A stretch of DNA of 26,899 bases from JBFMAE01 sp040756085 (GCA_040756085.1 JBFMAE010000229.1:1-26899), one strand, 5' to 3'; shown: positions 1 through 7,846, numbered from the stretch's first letter. The notes: a model not told the origin generated them from the letters alone. Numbers and translations are program-made.

Positions 1-90
1 AATCCTTTTATATCATATCGTATAAACGCTCTTGTCTTTTTTAGGGAGAGAGGGTATTTTGATTTTTGATTTATAGACTGGAGGATGATT

Positions 91-1227
91 ATGGAGAAGG
101 ATATCGTAGCAGTATTAGGTGGAGGAAATGGAGGGCATGCCGTTGCGGCAAATCTTTCTCTTTTAGGGTTCAAGGTTAACTTCTTCGAGCTCCCCCGGTT
201 CGCAAACTCCTTTGAAAGGGTTTTACGGACAAAGGAGGTCCGAATCGAGGGGGTATCAATTGATGGAACGGCCAAATTGAACTCCGCCACCATCGATATT
301 CAACAAGCCATCAAAGATGCCGAGGTCATCTTTGTGATCACCCCTGCCTTTGGACATAAAGCGATGGCTGAAGCCTGTGCTCCTTTTGTCCAGGATGGAC
401 AGATCATCATACTCATGCCTGGCTCAGGAGGAAGCCTCGAGTTTGTTAAAATCTTCAAAGAGAAAAAAGTGAAGAAAGAGATCACCTTTGCCGAAAGTTG
501 CACTCTTCCCTATGGCGCCCGCCTCAAAGGTCCAGGCCATGTTTCTGTGTTCATCCATGCGGTCATCCTTCCAACCGGAGTCTTTCCATCCAAACGGACA
601 AATGGCGTGATCCAAAAATTGAAACAATTTTATCCCACGATCATGCCTGCAAAAGATGTCCTAGAGGCGGCCATCAATAACCCGAACCCCATTGTCCACC
701 CGGTGGCCACCCTTCTCAGTGCCACTCGCATCGAACATTCAAAGGGTGAATTCTACCTCTATGCTGAGGGAATGACCCCCTCCGTCGCCAGAACTTTCGA
801 ATCGCTCAATCAGGAGAGGCTTTCTATCTGCAAGGCCCTGGGATATAAACTCTACCACTGGAACAATCTCGAATTTAAAAATTACAATCTGGGCGAAACC
901 GAGGAGGAGTGCCGATACCGGATCCTCAACACCAGCATGGATGCTGCTTTTGGCAAAGATGGGATTTATGCAGGGATAAAGATGAAGGGGCCCGAACATT
1001 TAAAAGACCGATATGTCACCGAAGATGTTCCTTATGGAATGGTTCTTCTCTCCACACTGGGAAAACTTATTGAAATCCCTACTCCCACTCATGATGGCGT
1101 CATCCAGCTGTGCTCTGTCGTCAACCGCACCAATTATTGGAAAACCGGTAGAGGAATTAAGAAATTGGGTCTATCTAATTTTGATAAAAAAGGCCTGAAG
1201 AAATTTCTTTCTGAAGGAAGAAGATAA
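91..1227 (+). CDS. Opine/octopine dehydrogenase-family NAD(P)-dependent oxidoreductase
   Basis: Likely an NAD(P)-dependent dehydrogenase of the octopine/nopaline (opine) dehydrogenase family, which reductively condenses an amino acid with a 2-oxo acid. The N-terminus shows a Rossmann fold with GGGNGG at about residues 10-15, immediately after the first beta strand. The C-terminal half carries the family-type segment NPNPIVHP (His near residue 203), expected to be catalytic. At 378 aa it has the usual family length. An ATG at 85 is also in frame, but the GGAGG at 80-84 abuts it; the ATG at 91 sits 6 nt downstream and is preferred. The substrate cannot be read from sequence. The gene stands alone, converges on the DUF2267-like gene, and has no visible tie to the acetyl-CoA pathway genes. 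Confidence 0.85.
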   Translation: MEKDIVAVLGGGNGGHAVAANLSLLGFKVNFFELPRFANSFERVLRTKEVRIEGVSIDGTAKLNSATIDIQQAIKDAEVIFVITPAFGHKAMAEACAPFVQDGQIIILMPGSGGSLEFVKIFKEKKVKKEITFAESCTLPYGARLKGPGHVSVFIHAVILPTGVFPSKRTNGVIQKLKQFYPTIMPAKDVLEAAINNPNPIVHPVATLLSATRIEHSKGEFYLYAEGMTPSVARTFESLNQERLSICKALGYKLYHWNNLEFKNYNLGETEEECRYRILNTSMDAAFGKDGIYAGIKMKGPEHLKDRYVTEDVPYGMVLLSTLGKLIEIPTPTHDGVIQLCSVVNRTNYWKTGRGIKKLGLSNFDKKGLKKFLSEGRR

Positions 1228-1264
1228 TTCAGATTCTTCAAGGTTTATTTATTTCTGGTGGGGG

Positions 1265-1531
1265 CTATTCTCCTTCTTTTTCTTCTTCGACCTCTCCAGT
1301 TTCAAACAAATGTTCATCACGCTCAAAATCATCTCGCTGTGCAGCCCTGATAGATTCCCATCCTTGACGAAGATCGGGTGGGGAGACTTCGGCAATCTTT
1401 TGGGAAAGTTCATCACCAATGATTAACTTCGTAAGTGAAATCACTGCTCGGGCTGCAGCATCTGCCTGCTTTAAATCCTTCAGGTTAGCCATCTTCATCA
1501 CAGCTTCGAGAAATTCTTTTCTTGTCTTCAT
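1265..1531 (-). CDS. DUF2267-like small protein under fluoride riboswitch control
   Basis: An 88-aa protein of unknown function. Residues ~5-55 (FLEAVMKMANL, then ADAAARAV, then IIGDELSQKIAEVSPPDLRQ) resemble a single DUF2267 repeat: a helical module with a conserved 'A..AT/ARAV' helix followed by 'L......LP..LR'. The C-terminus is an acidic tail (GEVEEEKEGE). There is no signal peptide or membrane segment, so it is probably cytosolic. A strong AAAGGAGG lies 7 nt upstream of the ATG. The only upstream element is a fluoride riboswitch with an intrinsic terminator (1560-1636), so expression should rise with fluoride. No fluoride exporter (crcB/fluc or eriC) is adjacent. The DUF2267 assignment is by pattern recognition and moderately sure. 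Confidence 0.8.
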   Translation of the reverse strand: MKTRKEFLEAVMKMANLKDLKQADAAARAVISLTKLIIGDELSQKIAEVSPPDLRQGWESIRAAQRDDFERDEHLFETGEVEEEKEGE

Positions 1532-1559
1532 AGTAAAACCTCCTTTCTTCCCCTAAACT

Positions 1560-1590
1560 AAAAAACTTCTACCAATATTGAGTAGAAGTT
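1560..1590 (-). terminator. Riboswitch-controlled intrinsic terminator (expression platform)
   Basis: On the minus strand AACTTCTAC (1590-1582) and GTAGAAGTT (1572-1564) form a perfect 9-bp stem around a 9-nt loop, ending in a T-run (complement of the A-run 1560-1565). The 5' arm overlaps the aptamer pseudoknot strand. This gives a mutually exclusive switch between ligand-bound pseudoknot and terminator, 28 nt ahead of the DUF2267-like start codon. Confidence 0.9.
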
Positions 1591-1636
1591 ATCAGCCCCG
1601 TTATCTAAGGGGCGGTTAAAGGCGAACTTCATCGCC
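1582..1636 (-). promoter_or_regulatory. Fluoride riboswitch aptamer (crcB motif)
   Basis: Read on the minus strand, the RNA starts GGCGAUGAAGUUCGCC (stem GGCG/CGCC, 1636-1621). This is followed by a UUUAACC linker, a GCCCC/GGGGC stem (1611-1594) and CUGAUAACUUCUAC. The hairpin loop GAAGUU can pair with AACUUC to form the pseudoknot typical of the fluoride riboswitch. The layout matches the known Thermotoga-type aptamer (GGCGAUGA..., then GCCC/GGGC, then CUGAUG...CUAC) element by element. The pseudoknot partner AACUUC is also the 5' arm of the downstream terminator, so fluoride binding should block termination and switch the gene on. Confidence 0.93.
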
Positions 1637-1662
1637 AAAAAATTTTATTTCATCTAAAAAAC

Positions 1663-1691
1663 ATTATCTTCTAAAAAAATGGTTAAGTCAA
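1663..1691 (-). promoter_or_regulatory. Sigma-70-type promoter for the fluoride riboswitch transcript
   Basis: Minus strand: -35 TTGACT (1691-1686), 17-bp spacer, -10 GATAAT (1668-1663). Transcription would start about 7 nt downstream, near 1656, placing the aptamer (from 1636) about 20 nt into the transcript. Both hexamers are one base from consensus with ideal spacing. Confidence 0.75.
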
Positions 1692-2122
1692 ATATTAAGT
1701 ATTAATATTAAATGAATCTTAGCGTAATTAATGCTTTTTTTCACTTTTTCCCAATTACGATTTGTTTCCTATTTGGTATCCATTATCTTGAGCCTTTTAA
1801 TACCTCTTAAATTTGGGAAATACATAATAATTTCAGTATATTTGCCCAAACCCTTTACCACTTTTGAATTGCCTAAAATTTCGCTTGACAAAAAAAACCT
1901 ATTATTTTAGTATCCCATTCGACATTGTGCCTGTTATCACATAGAAAATACCATTTAAAAATCTATTTTTTCGAAGCATCAATAATAACCTATTAAAAAT
2001 TATTTGAAGAGAAAGGGGGGATTCTTCCATTAGAGGTTAAAAACGCTTGATGTTTAATGAGTTAGAGTGATTTAAAAGAAAGATTTGAAATAAATTCAAA
2101 AAAGAAAGGGGGAGTAAAAAAT
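1692..2122. other. AT-rich intergenic region between divergent DUF2267-like and fhs transcripts
   Basis: No gene is seen here. The stretch is strongly AT-rich, with short AATATTAA palindromes around 1690-1715. It carries the promoter of the minus-strand riboswitch at one edge and a sigma-70-like promoter for fhs inside it. The fhs leader would be about 200 nt. I looked for a tetrahydrofolate-riboswitch-like core in the leader and did not see one. Confidence 0.6.
1885..1913 (+). promoter_or_regulatory. Predicted promoter for fhs
   Basis: TTGACA (1885-1890), a 17-bp A-rich spacer, and TAGTAT (1908-1913, four of six consensus bases). The predicted start near 1920 gives a leader of about 200 nt before the fhs ATG. 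An extended GAAAGGGGGAG ribosome-binding site precedes the ATG at 2123. Confidence 0.6.
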
Positions 2123-3907
2123 ATGTTCAATATTCCAAAAAAATATATTGAGGCAGACCCAAGGAAGCTTGCAGATTGGCAGGTTGCGGATATTGCAGAA
2201 GAAAATATGCCTACTATTGAAGAGTGGCAGGATAAATTAGGCCTCAAGAAATATGAAATCATCCCAATGGGAAGGCTATGTAGACTCGATTTTATGAAGA
2301 TTATTGATCGCCTGAAGGCCAAACCGGACGGGAAGTATATCGAGGTTACAGCCATCACACCCACTCCATTAGGAGAAGGAAAAACAACAACAAGCATGGG
2401 TCTTATGGAGGGACTTGGCAAGAGAGGCAAAAATGTCGGTGGTTGTATCCGCCAGCCTTCGGGTGGCCCTACGATGAATATTAAGGGTACGGCTGCAGGA
2501 GGAGGCAAAGCCCTTCTCATCCCAATGACTGAATTCTCTTTGGGTCTTACGGGTGACATCAACGACATTACCAATGCCCACAACCTGGCGATGGTCGCTC
2601 TGAATGCCCGGATGCAGCACGAACGAAACTATGACGATGCCGAACTGGCAAAACGTAATCTCAAACGTCTTGACATCGATCCTACAAATATCGAGATGGG
2701 CTGGGTCATGGATTTCTGCGCCCAGGGTTTGCGAAACATCCTCATAGGTATTGGGAGCAAAATGGATGGCTTTCTGATGGCTTCCAAATTTGGCATTACA
2801 GTGAGTTCCGAACTCATGGCCATCCTCTCCATTGTGAGGGATTTGAAAGATCTGAGGGATAGACTTGGCAAGATCGTCGTAGCCTATGATAAGAAAGGGA
2901 ATCCCGTCACTACCACAGATCTCGAAGTGGCAGGCGCGATGTGTGCCTGGATGAGGAATACGATCAATCCCACATTAATGTCCACAACCGAATACCAACC
3001 CTGCATGGTGCACGCCGGCCCCTTTGCTAACATCGCTGTTGGCCAGTCCTCCATTATTGCTGATCGGATTGGCCTAAAGATGTTCGATTATCACGTCACC
3101 GAGAGTGGTTTTGGTGCGGATATCGGGTTTGAGAAGTTCTGGAATGTGAAATGCCGGTTCAGTGGTCTTACACCTAATGTTTCAGTGCTGACTACTACTA
3201 TTAGGGCCTTGAAGATGCACGGCGGTGGGCCTAAGGTTGTAGCTGGCCTTCCCCTTGATGAGTCTTATACAAAAGAAAACCTGGGGCTTCTTGAGAAAGG
3301 GATTGTCAATTTGACCCACCACATCGGGATAATAAAGAAAGCAGGAATCAATCCGGTGGTCTGTATCAATGCTTTCCATACCGATACCAAGGATGAAATC
3401 GCAATGGTTCGAAAGTATGCGGAGCAGGCAGGAGCTCGCTGTGCAGTTTCTGAACACTGGCTCAAAGGAGGGGATGGTGCCCTTGAGCTTGCCGATGTGG
3501 TCATGGAGGCCTGTAACGACAACGTCAATTTCAAATTCCTCTATCCCCTGGAGATGCCTCTCCGGAAACGGGTTGAAACAATCGCCAGAGAGGTATATGG
3601 AGCTGATGGCGTCTCCTGGACTCCAGATGCCGAAGCCAAAGCCAAACGACTTGAAGCTGATCCTACAATGAAGGATTTTACCACCATGATGGTGAAGACC
3701 CACCTGAGCCTAACCCATGATCCAGCTATCAAAGGAACGCCAAAAGGGTGGATCCTGCCAGTTCGCGATGTGTTGATCTTTGCCGGCGCGAAGTTTCTCT
3801 GCCCATGTACAGGAACCATCAGCCTGATGCCAGGGACCAGCTCTGACCCTGCCTTCAGAAAGGTTGATGTTGATGTGAATACCGGTAAGGTAACGGGGCT
3901 CTTCTAA
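2123..3907 (+). CDS. fhs: Formate-tetrahydrofolate ligase (formyl-THF synthetase)
   Basis: Catalyses ATP-dependent formylation of THF, the entry step of the methyl branch of the Wood-Ljungdahl pathway. The P-loop TPLGEGKT is at residues 81-88, followed by the family signature around IRQPSGGPTMNIKGTAAGGG (~109-128) and the substrate region FSLGLTGDINDI. The 594-aa length is slightly above the ~557 aa typical of clostridial enzymes, with extra residues at the N-terminus. It is monocistronic, with its own promoter and a strong hairpin immediately downstream. Its position before folD and the CODH/ACS operon indicates an acetogenic or reverse acetyl-CoA role rather than housekeeping only. Confidence 0.98.
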   Translation: MFNIPKKYIEADPRKLADWQVADIAEENMPTIEEWQDKLGLKKYEIIPMGRLCRLDFMKIIDRLKAKPDGKYIEVTAITPTPLGEGKTTTSMGLMEGLGKRGKNVGGCIRQPSGGPTMNIKGTAAGGGKALLIPMTEFSLGLTGDINDITNAHNLAMVALNARMQHERNYDDAELAKRNLKRLDIDPTNIEMGWVMDFCAQGLRNILIGIGSKMDGFLMASKFGITVSSELMAILSIVRDLKDLRDRLGKIVVAYDKKGNPVTTTDLEVAGAMCAWMRNTINPTLMSTTEYQPCMVHAGPFANIAVGQSSIIADRIGLKMFDYHVTESGFGADIGFEKFWNVKCRFSGLTPNVSVLTTTIRALKMHGGGPKVVAGLPLDESYTKENLGLLEKGIVNLTHHIGIIKKAGINPVVCINAFHTDTKDEIAMVRKYAEQAGARCAVSEHWLKGGDGALELADVVMEACNDNVNFKFLYPLEMPLRKRVETIAREVYGADGVSWTPDAEAKAKRLEADPTMKDFTTMMVKTHLSLTHDPAIKGTPKGWILPVRDVLIFAGAKFLCPCTGTISLMPGTSSDPAFRKVDVDVNTGKVTGLF

Positions 3908-3917
3908 GTGATTTTAG

Positions 3918-3972
3918 ATCCCCACCCCCCATTTCTAACTCTCAGGAGAGATGAATTAAAGGGGGTGGGGAT
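3918..3972 (+). terminator. Hairpin terminator after fhs
   Basis: ATCCCCACCCCC (3918-3929) and GGGGGTGGGGAT (3961-3972) form a perfect 12-bp stem. The loop contains a smaller CTCTC/GAGAG hairpin. The following T-run is weak (TTCTCATTT), so termination may be partial. Confidence 0.7.
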
Positions 3973-4014
3973 TCTCATTTAGAACAAATGATATAAGATA
4001 AGAGGTGTGACATA

Positions 4015-4116
4015 AACCAGTTGTTCAGAGCTGGAAAGTCAACCCTGACCTTTATAAAAGTATATCGAGCTTAAAACTGGTGATATCTAAACTTCAAAAT
4101 TCAAATTTTGAAGTTT
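4015..4116 (+). promoter_or_regulatory. Structured leader upstream of folD
   Basis: ACCAGTT (4016-4022) pairs with AACTGGT (4075-4081) and encloses a GTCA/TGAC hairpin near 4038-4049. A second, perfect inverted repeat follows: AAACTTCAAAATT (4089-4101) and AATTTTGAAGTTT (4104-4116). The second hairpin has no T-run and ends about 33 nt before the folD ATG. It may be a leader structure or a protein-binding palindrome. I do not recognise a named riboswitch. Confidence 0.35.
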
Positions 4117-4149
4117 GGAATTCTTAATTAAAGGAGGGAGGGGAGAAAG

Positions 4150-5037
4150 ATGACGGCAAAACTGATCAATGGTAATGAAATAGCTCAACAGATTCGGGAA
4201 GAGTTAAAACAGGAGACGGCTCAATTAAAGGAGAAATACAATCTGGTGCCGGGTTTAGTCACCATCCTGGTGGGTGAAAACCCTGCCTCGGTGAGTTATG
4301 TCACTGCAAAACAGAAGACCTCCAAGGAATTGGGATTTTACTCTATTCAGGACAATCAGCCTGACACCATCACAGAGGAACAGCTTCTCAAACTTATTGA
4401 CAAATATAATAAGGACCCCAAAATCCACGGCATCCTAGTTCAGCTTCCACTGCCCAAGCATATCAATGAAACCAAAGTGCTCTATGCCATCGATCCAAAA
4501 AAGGATGTCGATGGATTCCACCCGGTCAATGTGGGAAAATTGATGATTGGTGAGGCAGACTATCTTCCCTGTACACCGGCTGGGATCCAGCAACTTCTGA
4601 TTCGAACTGGCGCGAAGATCGATGGGGCAGAGGTGGTGGTCGTGGGGAGGTCGAACATTGTCGGAAAACCCATTACCAACATCCTTTTGCAGAAACAGAA
4701 AGGAGCCAATGCCACGGTGACGATCTGTCATACCGGTACGAAAGATATCGCATTTCATACGAAGCGGGCAGACATCCTCATCGTCGCTGCCGGAAAGCCC
4801 AAGGCGGTCACTGCAGATATGGTAAAGGAAGGGGCCGTGGTGATCGATGTGGGTGTCAACCGGATCGGGATGACCCCTGAAGGGAAGGCCAAACTCTGCG
4901 GGGATGTTGATTTCGATGGCGTTAAAGAAAAAGCATCTGCGATCACCCCTGTCCCAGGTGGCGTGGGACCGATGACCATTACGATGTTGATGATGAATAC
5001 GGTAAAGGCGGCAAAGGTGGCTGCCGGGATTAAATAA
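4150..5037 (+). CDS. folD: Bifunctional methylene-THF dehydrogenase / methenyl-THF cyclohydrolase
   Basis: Interconverts formyl-, methenyl- and methylene-THF with NAD(P), following Fhs in the methyl branch. Catalytic residues are in the expected place: Tyr50 and Lys54 in SYVTAK. QLPLPKHI (~98-105), DVDGFHP (~120-126) and the nucleotide-binding GRSNIVGKP are also present, and the C-terminal TPVPGGVGPMT is intact. At 295 aa it is full length. The ribosome-binding site is a strong AAAGGAGGGAGG. No methylene-THF reductase (MetF/MetV) is found next to it. Confidence 0.98.
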   Translation: MTAKLINGNEIAQQIREELKQETAQLKEKYNLVPGLVTILVGENPASVSYVTAKQKTSKELGFYSIQDNQPDTITEEQLLKLIDKYNKDPKIHGILVQLPLPKHINETKVLYAIDPKKDVDGFHPVNVGKLMIGEADYLPCTPAGIQQLLIRTGAKIDGAEVVVVGRSNIVGKPITNILLQKQKGANATVTICHTGTKDIAFHTKRADILIVAAGKPKAVTADMVKEGAVVIDVGVNRIGMTPEGKAKLCGDVDFDGVKEKASAITPVPGGVGPMTITMLMMNTVKAAKVAAGIK

Positions 5038-5112
5038 CCCTTAGGTTTCAGAGAATGGAAGATCACTCTATGAATCTTTTGAGTCTTTTGAATCGTCTGA
5101 ATCATTAGTAAA

Positions 5113-5289
5113 CCCCGTTAGAATAAGTCTCCCTGAGCGGATGCCGCTACCCCTCGGGGGGAGTAGATTTCTGGGTGGTTTGCTAAAAATTCTAACGGGT
5201 CGGGGCTTTATACCCCGCTCTTTCTGTAAGGAATTTAAAAGCTCATCATAGCTCATCCCCGCTTTAAAAGGTGGGGCTTTCTAACGGGG
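5113..5289. repeat. Palindromic mini-element with 11-bp terminal inverted repeats
   Basis: CCCCGTTAGAA (5113-5123) and TTCTAACGGGG (5279-5289) are perfect terminal inverted repeats, with a further internal copy TTCTAACGGG (5190-5199). Inside are several GC-rich hairpins: AGCGG/CCGCT, a CGGGGCTTTATACCCCG hairpin, and CCCCGCTTTAAAAGGTGGGG. The right end is closely similar to the right end of the element at 24126-24229. No ORF is inside. It looks like a non-autonomous element, possibly derived from IS200/IS605-type hairpin ends (inference). It ends 13 nt before the ATG of the next gene. Confidence 0.65.
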
Positions 5290-5302
5290 TAAACACGTGA
5301 AG

Positions 5303-5974
5303 ATGAAAACAGTACGCCTCCACATTGATGGGAATGAAATTGAATGCTCTGAAAATGAAACGTTATTGTGGATAGCTTTGGATCATGGCATTTATATTCC
5401 TAATCTCTGTCTTACGAGAGAAATGGCAGAACCCAATGGAGCATGCCGGTTATGTTTTGTCGAAGTGGAAGGTGAGAGCCTGCCTGTTACCGCCTGTACC
5501 ACCAAAGTCAAAGAGGGGATGGTCGTCAATACAAAGGGAACAAAAGCTTTAAGACTTGCCCGAACTGCCTTTGAACTCATCTTGAGCAACCATCCGGTCG
5601 ATTGTGCCCATTGCCTTAAGAGTGGTTCCTGTGAGTTGCAAAAGATTGCCAAGTCCTTAGGGATCAAACTGAATACAAAAAGATTCAGAAAATTTTTGAG
5701 AGATCTACCCATCGATGAGACGAGCCCTGTGTTTATCTATGATCCGAATAAATGTGTCCTCTGTGGTAAGTGCGTCTGGTTATGTCAAAAGAAGCTTAAT
5801 AGAAGAGCAATCGGCTTCGCTTATCGTGGCTTCCAAAGATGGGTCACAACGTTTGATAACGAACCGGTTGGATTGTCAGAATGCAAGGACAGGACCGAAT
5901 TAGTGGAGATCTGTCCCGTGGGTGCCTTTGTGGCAAGGGATGAACAAAATAGAATAAACAAAATAGGAGGATGA
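5303..5974 (+). CDS. HoxU/NuoG-N-terminal-like iron-sulfur protein
   Basis: An electron-transfer subunit resembling the N-terminal part of NuoG, HydA or HoxU, without a hydrogenase or molybdopterin domain. Numbering from the ATG at 5303 (223 aa): plant-type [2Fe-2S] domain with Cys36, Cys48, Cys51, Cys65; a His-Cys3 [4Fe-4S] motif His97, Cys101, Cys104, Cys110; then Cys151-x2-Cys154-x2-Cys157-x3-Cys161. The usual second ferredoxin motif keeps only Cys194 and Cys204; the two middle positions are Arg and Leu. Its gene ends 3 nt before acsE, so it belongs to the operon. It probably partners the NuoE- and NuoF-like proteins encoded downstream. No Shine-Dalgarno is visible before the ATG (or a GTG at 5297), because the mini-element occupies that space. 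Confidence 0.88.
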   Translation: MKTVRLHIDGNEIECSENETLLWIALDHGIYIPNLCLTREMAEPNGACRLCFVEVEGESLPVTACTTKVKEGMVVNTKGTKALRLARTAFELILSNHPVDCAHCLKSGSCELQKIAKSLGIKLNTKRFRKFLRDLPIDETSPVFIYDPNKCVLCGKCVWLCQKKLNRRAIGFAYRGFQRWVTTFDNEPVGLSECKDRTELVEICPVGAFVARDEQNRINKIGG

Positions 5975-5977
5975 ATC

Positions 5978-6865
5978 ATGATAATCATAGGCGAAAATAT
6001 CCATGTGATTGCGAAAGACGTATCGGTGGCAATTAGAGAAAGGAATGCAAAAGTAATTCAGGATCTTGCGAGGGAGCAGACTGGGGCAAAGGCTGACTAT
6101 ATCGACTTGAATGTGGGACCGATGAAAAAAGATACTGAAGAGACCATGAAATGGCTGGTCAACTGTGTTCAAGAGGTTACCGATTTACCTTTATCCATTG
6201 ACACCATGAACCCTGTCGCGATGGAAGCAGGATTGAAGTTTTGTAAAAAAAGACCTCTCATTAACTCTGCGTCAGGGAAGACCGACTCTAAGGCGCAGAT
6301 GCTTCCTTTGGCAAAAAAATATAACAGCGATGTCGTGGTTTCGGTCATGACGGACAAAGGAATGCCTCCTGAGGTTGAATCGAAGATAGAGAGTATTATG
6401 GAGACCGTCTCGTATGCCAATGAGCTTGGGATACCCAATGAAGACATCTGGGTCGATCCCATCATTCTTCCCGTGAGCACAGCGGGTGAAGGTCAAAAAA
6501 TCGCTGTGGGAAATCTTGAATTTATAAAGATCCTTCAGGACGTTCTTCCGGGTGTGAAATCAACAGTGGGACTTTCTAATGTATCCAATGGAGTCCCTGC
6601 TCACTTAAGACCGATCTTAAACCGTACTTATCTTGTGATGCTGGAGAGGAACGGCCTCTATTCAGCCATTGCCGATCCGCTCGATGAAGAATTGATGGCA
6701 TTTATAAAAGGAGAACTCCCAACCGTCACCGACCTCATATACAGAACAATGGATGGCGAGGAGATCGACCTCTCTCCATTATCTCAGAAAGAGGTGGCCT
6801 ATGTGAAGACAGCGAGAGTTCTGATGGCACAATCACTCTACTCAGATGCATGGTTGGAAATTTGA
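5978..6865 (+). CDS. acsE: Methyl-THF:corrinoid iron-sulfur protein methyltransferase
   Basis: Transfers the N5-methyl group of methyl-THF to the cobalt of the corrinoid iron-sulfur protein (CdhDE), the bridge between the folate branch and acetyl-CoA synthesis. It has a pterin-binding TIM-barrel fold, starting IIIGENIH. Residues Asp75 (SIDTMN), Asn96 (LINSAS), Asp160 (WVDP) and Asn201 (LSNVSNG) match the folate-binding residues known from the Moorella enzyme. At 295 aa it is slightly longer than that enzyme. The start follows GGAGGATGAATC, the SD lying in the end of the previous gene. This is a bacterial-type component beside archaeal-type CODH/ACS genes. Confidence 0.96.
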   Translation: MIIIGENIHVIAKDVSVAIRERNAKVIQDLAREQTGAKADYIDLNVGPMKKDTEETMKWLVNCVQEVTDLPLSIDTMNPVAMEAGLKFCKKRPLINSASGKTDSKAQMLPLAKKYNSDVVVSVMTDKGMPPEVESKIESIMETVSYANELGIPNEDIWVDPIILPVSTAGEGQKIAVGNLEFIKILQDVLPGVKSTVGLSNVSNGVPAHLRPILNRTYLVMLERNGLYSAIADPLDEELMAFIKGELPTVTDLIYRTMDGEEIDLSPLSQKEVAYVKTARVLMAQSLYSDAWLEI

Positions 6866-6937
6866 TGATTAAAAAAATTTATTTGTCAATATTGAAATTT
6901 ATTTTTTATGTTTAATAATTTTTTTAGGAGGTGAGAA

Positions 6938-7840
6938 ATGGAATATAAGGCGCCTAAAGAGGCATATAAAGGAGTGGTAAGGGAGGTAACCATTGGAAAA
7001 GGAGAAAAGGCTTTGAAGGCAGGAGGGGAGAATATTTTACCCCTTCATTTCTTCGACGAAGGTTCATTACCCAATCCACCAAAATTTGCTTTAGAAGTAT
7101 TCGATGTGGAACCCACGGATAAAACGCCACACCTTCTCGAACCCTTCGGAGATGTCATCTCCGACCCGATAAAATGGGCAAAAAAATGTGAAGGGTTCGA
7201 TGTCGATGCCATCTGCCTCACTCTCGTCAGCACAGACCCTGCCGAGAAAGACGCATCTGCAGATGGAGCCGCTCAATTGGTGAAGCGGATGGTGAGCGAA
7301 ATAAAAAAACCCTTGATCGTTTATGGATCGGGGGACGAAAAGAAGGATGCAGAGGTTCTCCCCAAGGTGGCCCAAGTATGTGCTGGTGAGAATCTTTTGA
7401 TCGGACCAGTTCAGAAGGAAAATTTTGAGGTGGTGGGAAAGGCAATATTGGAAAACGGACATGTAGCAATTGCCCAGAGCCCTCTCGATATTAACCTTCT
7501 TAAGGAATTGAATGTCAAGCTATGCAAATTTTTACCCCCGGAGAGGGTCATCATTGATCCCTTGTCTTCAGCACTGGGTTATGGCATTGAATATAGTTTT
7601 TCTCTGATAGAACGGGTGAAACAGATCGGCGTTATCACGAAGGATAGCATGACCATGATGCCCATCATCGCCAATCTCGGCGACGAATGCTGGAAGACAA
7701 AACAGGCCAAAGAGAATAAGACACAGGGATTGCTCTGGGAAGGAATCACTGCCGTATCCCTTTTCTTGGCTGGGGCGAATATTCTTGTGTTGAGGCATCC
7801 TGAGACACTAAAATTAATAAAAGAAACTTTAGGGAGGTAA
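6938..7840 (+). CDS. cdhD: Corrinoid iron-sulfur protein small (delta) subunit
   Basis: The small subunit of the CFeSP, which together with CdhE carries the methyl-cobamide between AcsE and acetyl-CoA synthase. The 300-aa sequence has the family's TIM-barrel organisation: an N-terminal beta region (AYKGVVREVTIGKGEKALKAGG), FDVDAICLTLVSTDP (~85-99) and the C-terminal GDECWKTKQAKE segment. No Fe-S cysteine motif is present, as expected for this subunit. The ribosome-binding site AGGAGGTGAG is near perfect. It is followed after 6 nt by cdhA, an order (delta before alpha-epsilon-beta-gamma) that differs from standard methanogen operons. Confidence 0.95.
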   Translation: MEYKAPKEAYKGVVREVTIGKGEKALKAGGENILPLHFFDEGSLPNPPKFALEVFDVEPTDKTPHLLEPFGDVISDPIKWAKKCEGFDVDAICLTLVSTDPAEKDASADGAAQLVKRMVSEIKKPLIVYGSGDEKKDAEVLPKVAQVCAGENLLIGPVQKENFEVVGKAILENGHVAIAQSPLDINLLKELNVKLCKFLPPERVIIDPLSSALGYGIEYSFSLIERVKQIGVITKDSMTMMPIIANLGDECWKTKQAKENKTQGLLWEGITAVSLFLAGANILVLRHPETLKLIKETLGR

Positions 7841-7846
7841 TGGGAA

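Noticed and set aside
1920..2122. Possible THF or other riboswitch in the fhs leader
   Set aside because: No conserved aptamer core or strong nested stems were seen; only a weak 5-bp GAAGA/TCTTC hairpin.
5060..5105. Short tandem TTTTGAATC-like repeats
   Set aside because: Only about three imperfect units with no spacers or arrays, so not a CRISPR; most likely local sequence slippage after folD.
5303..5974. Possible AcsV-type corrinoid protein activator (also starts with a [2Fe-2S] domain)
   Set aside because: AcsV is ~600+ aa with an ASKHA ATPase domain. This protein is 223 aa and has NuoG-type His-Cys3 and 4Fe-4S motifs instead.
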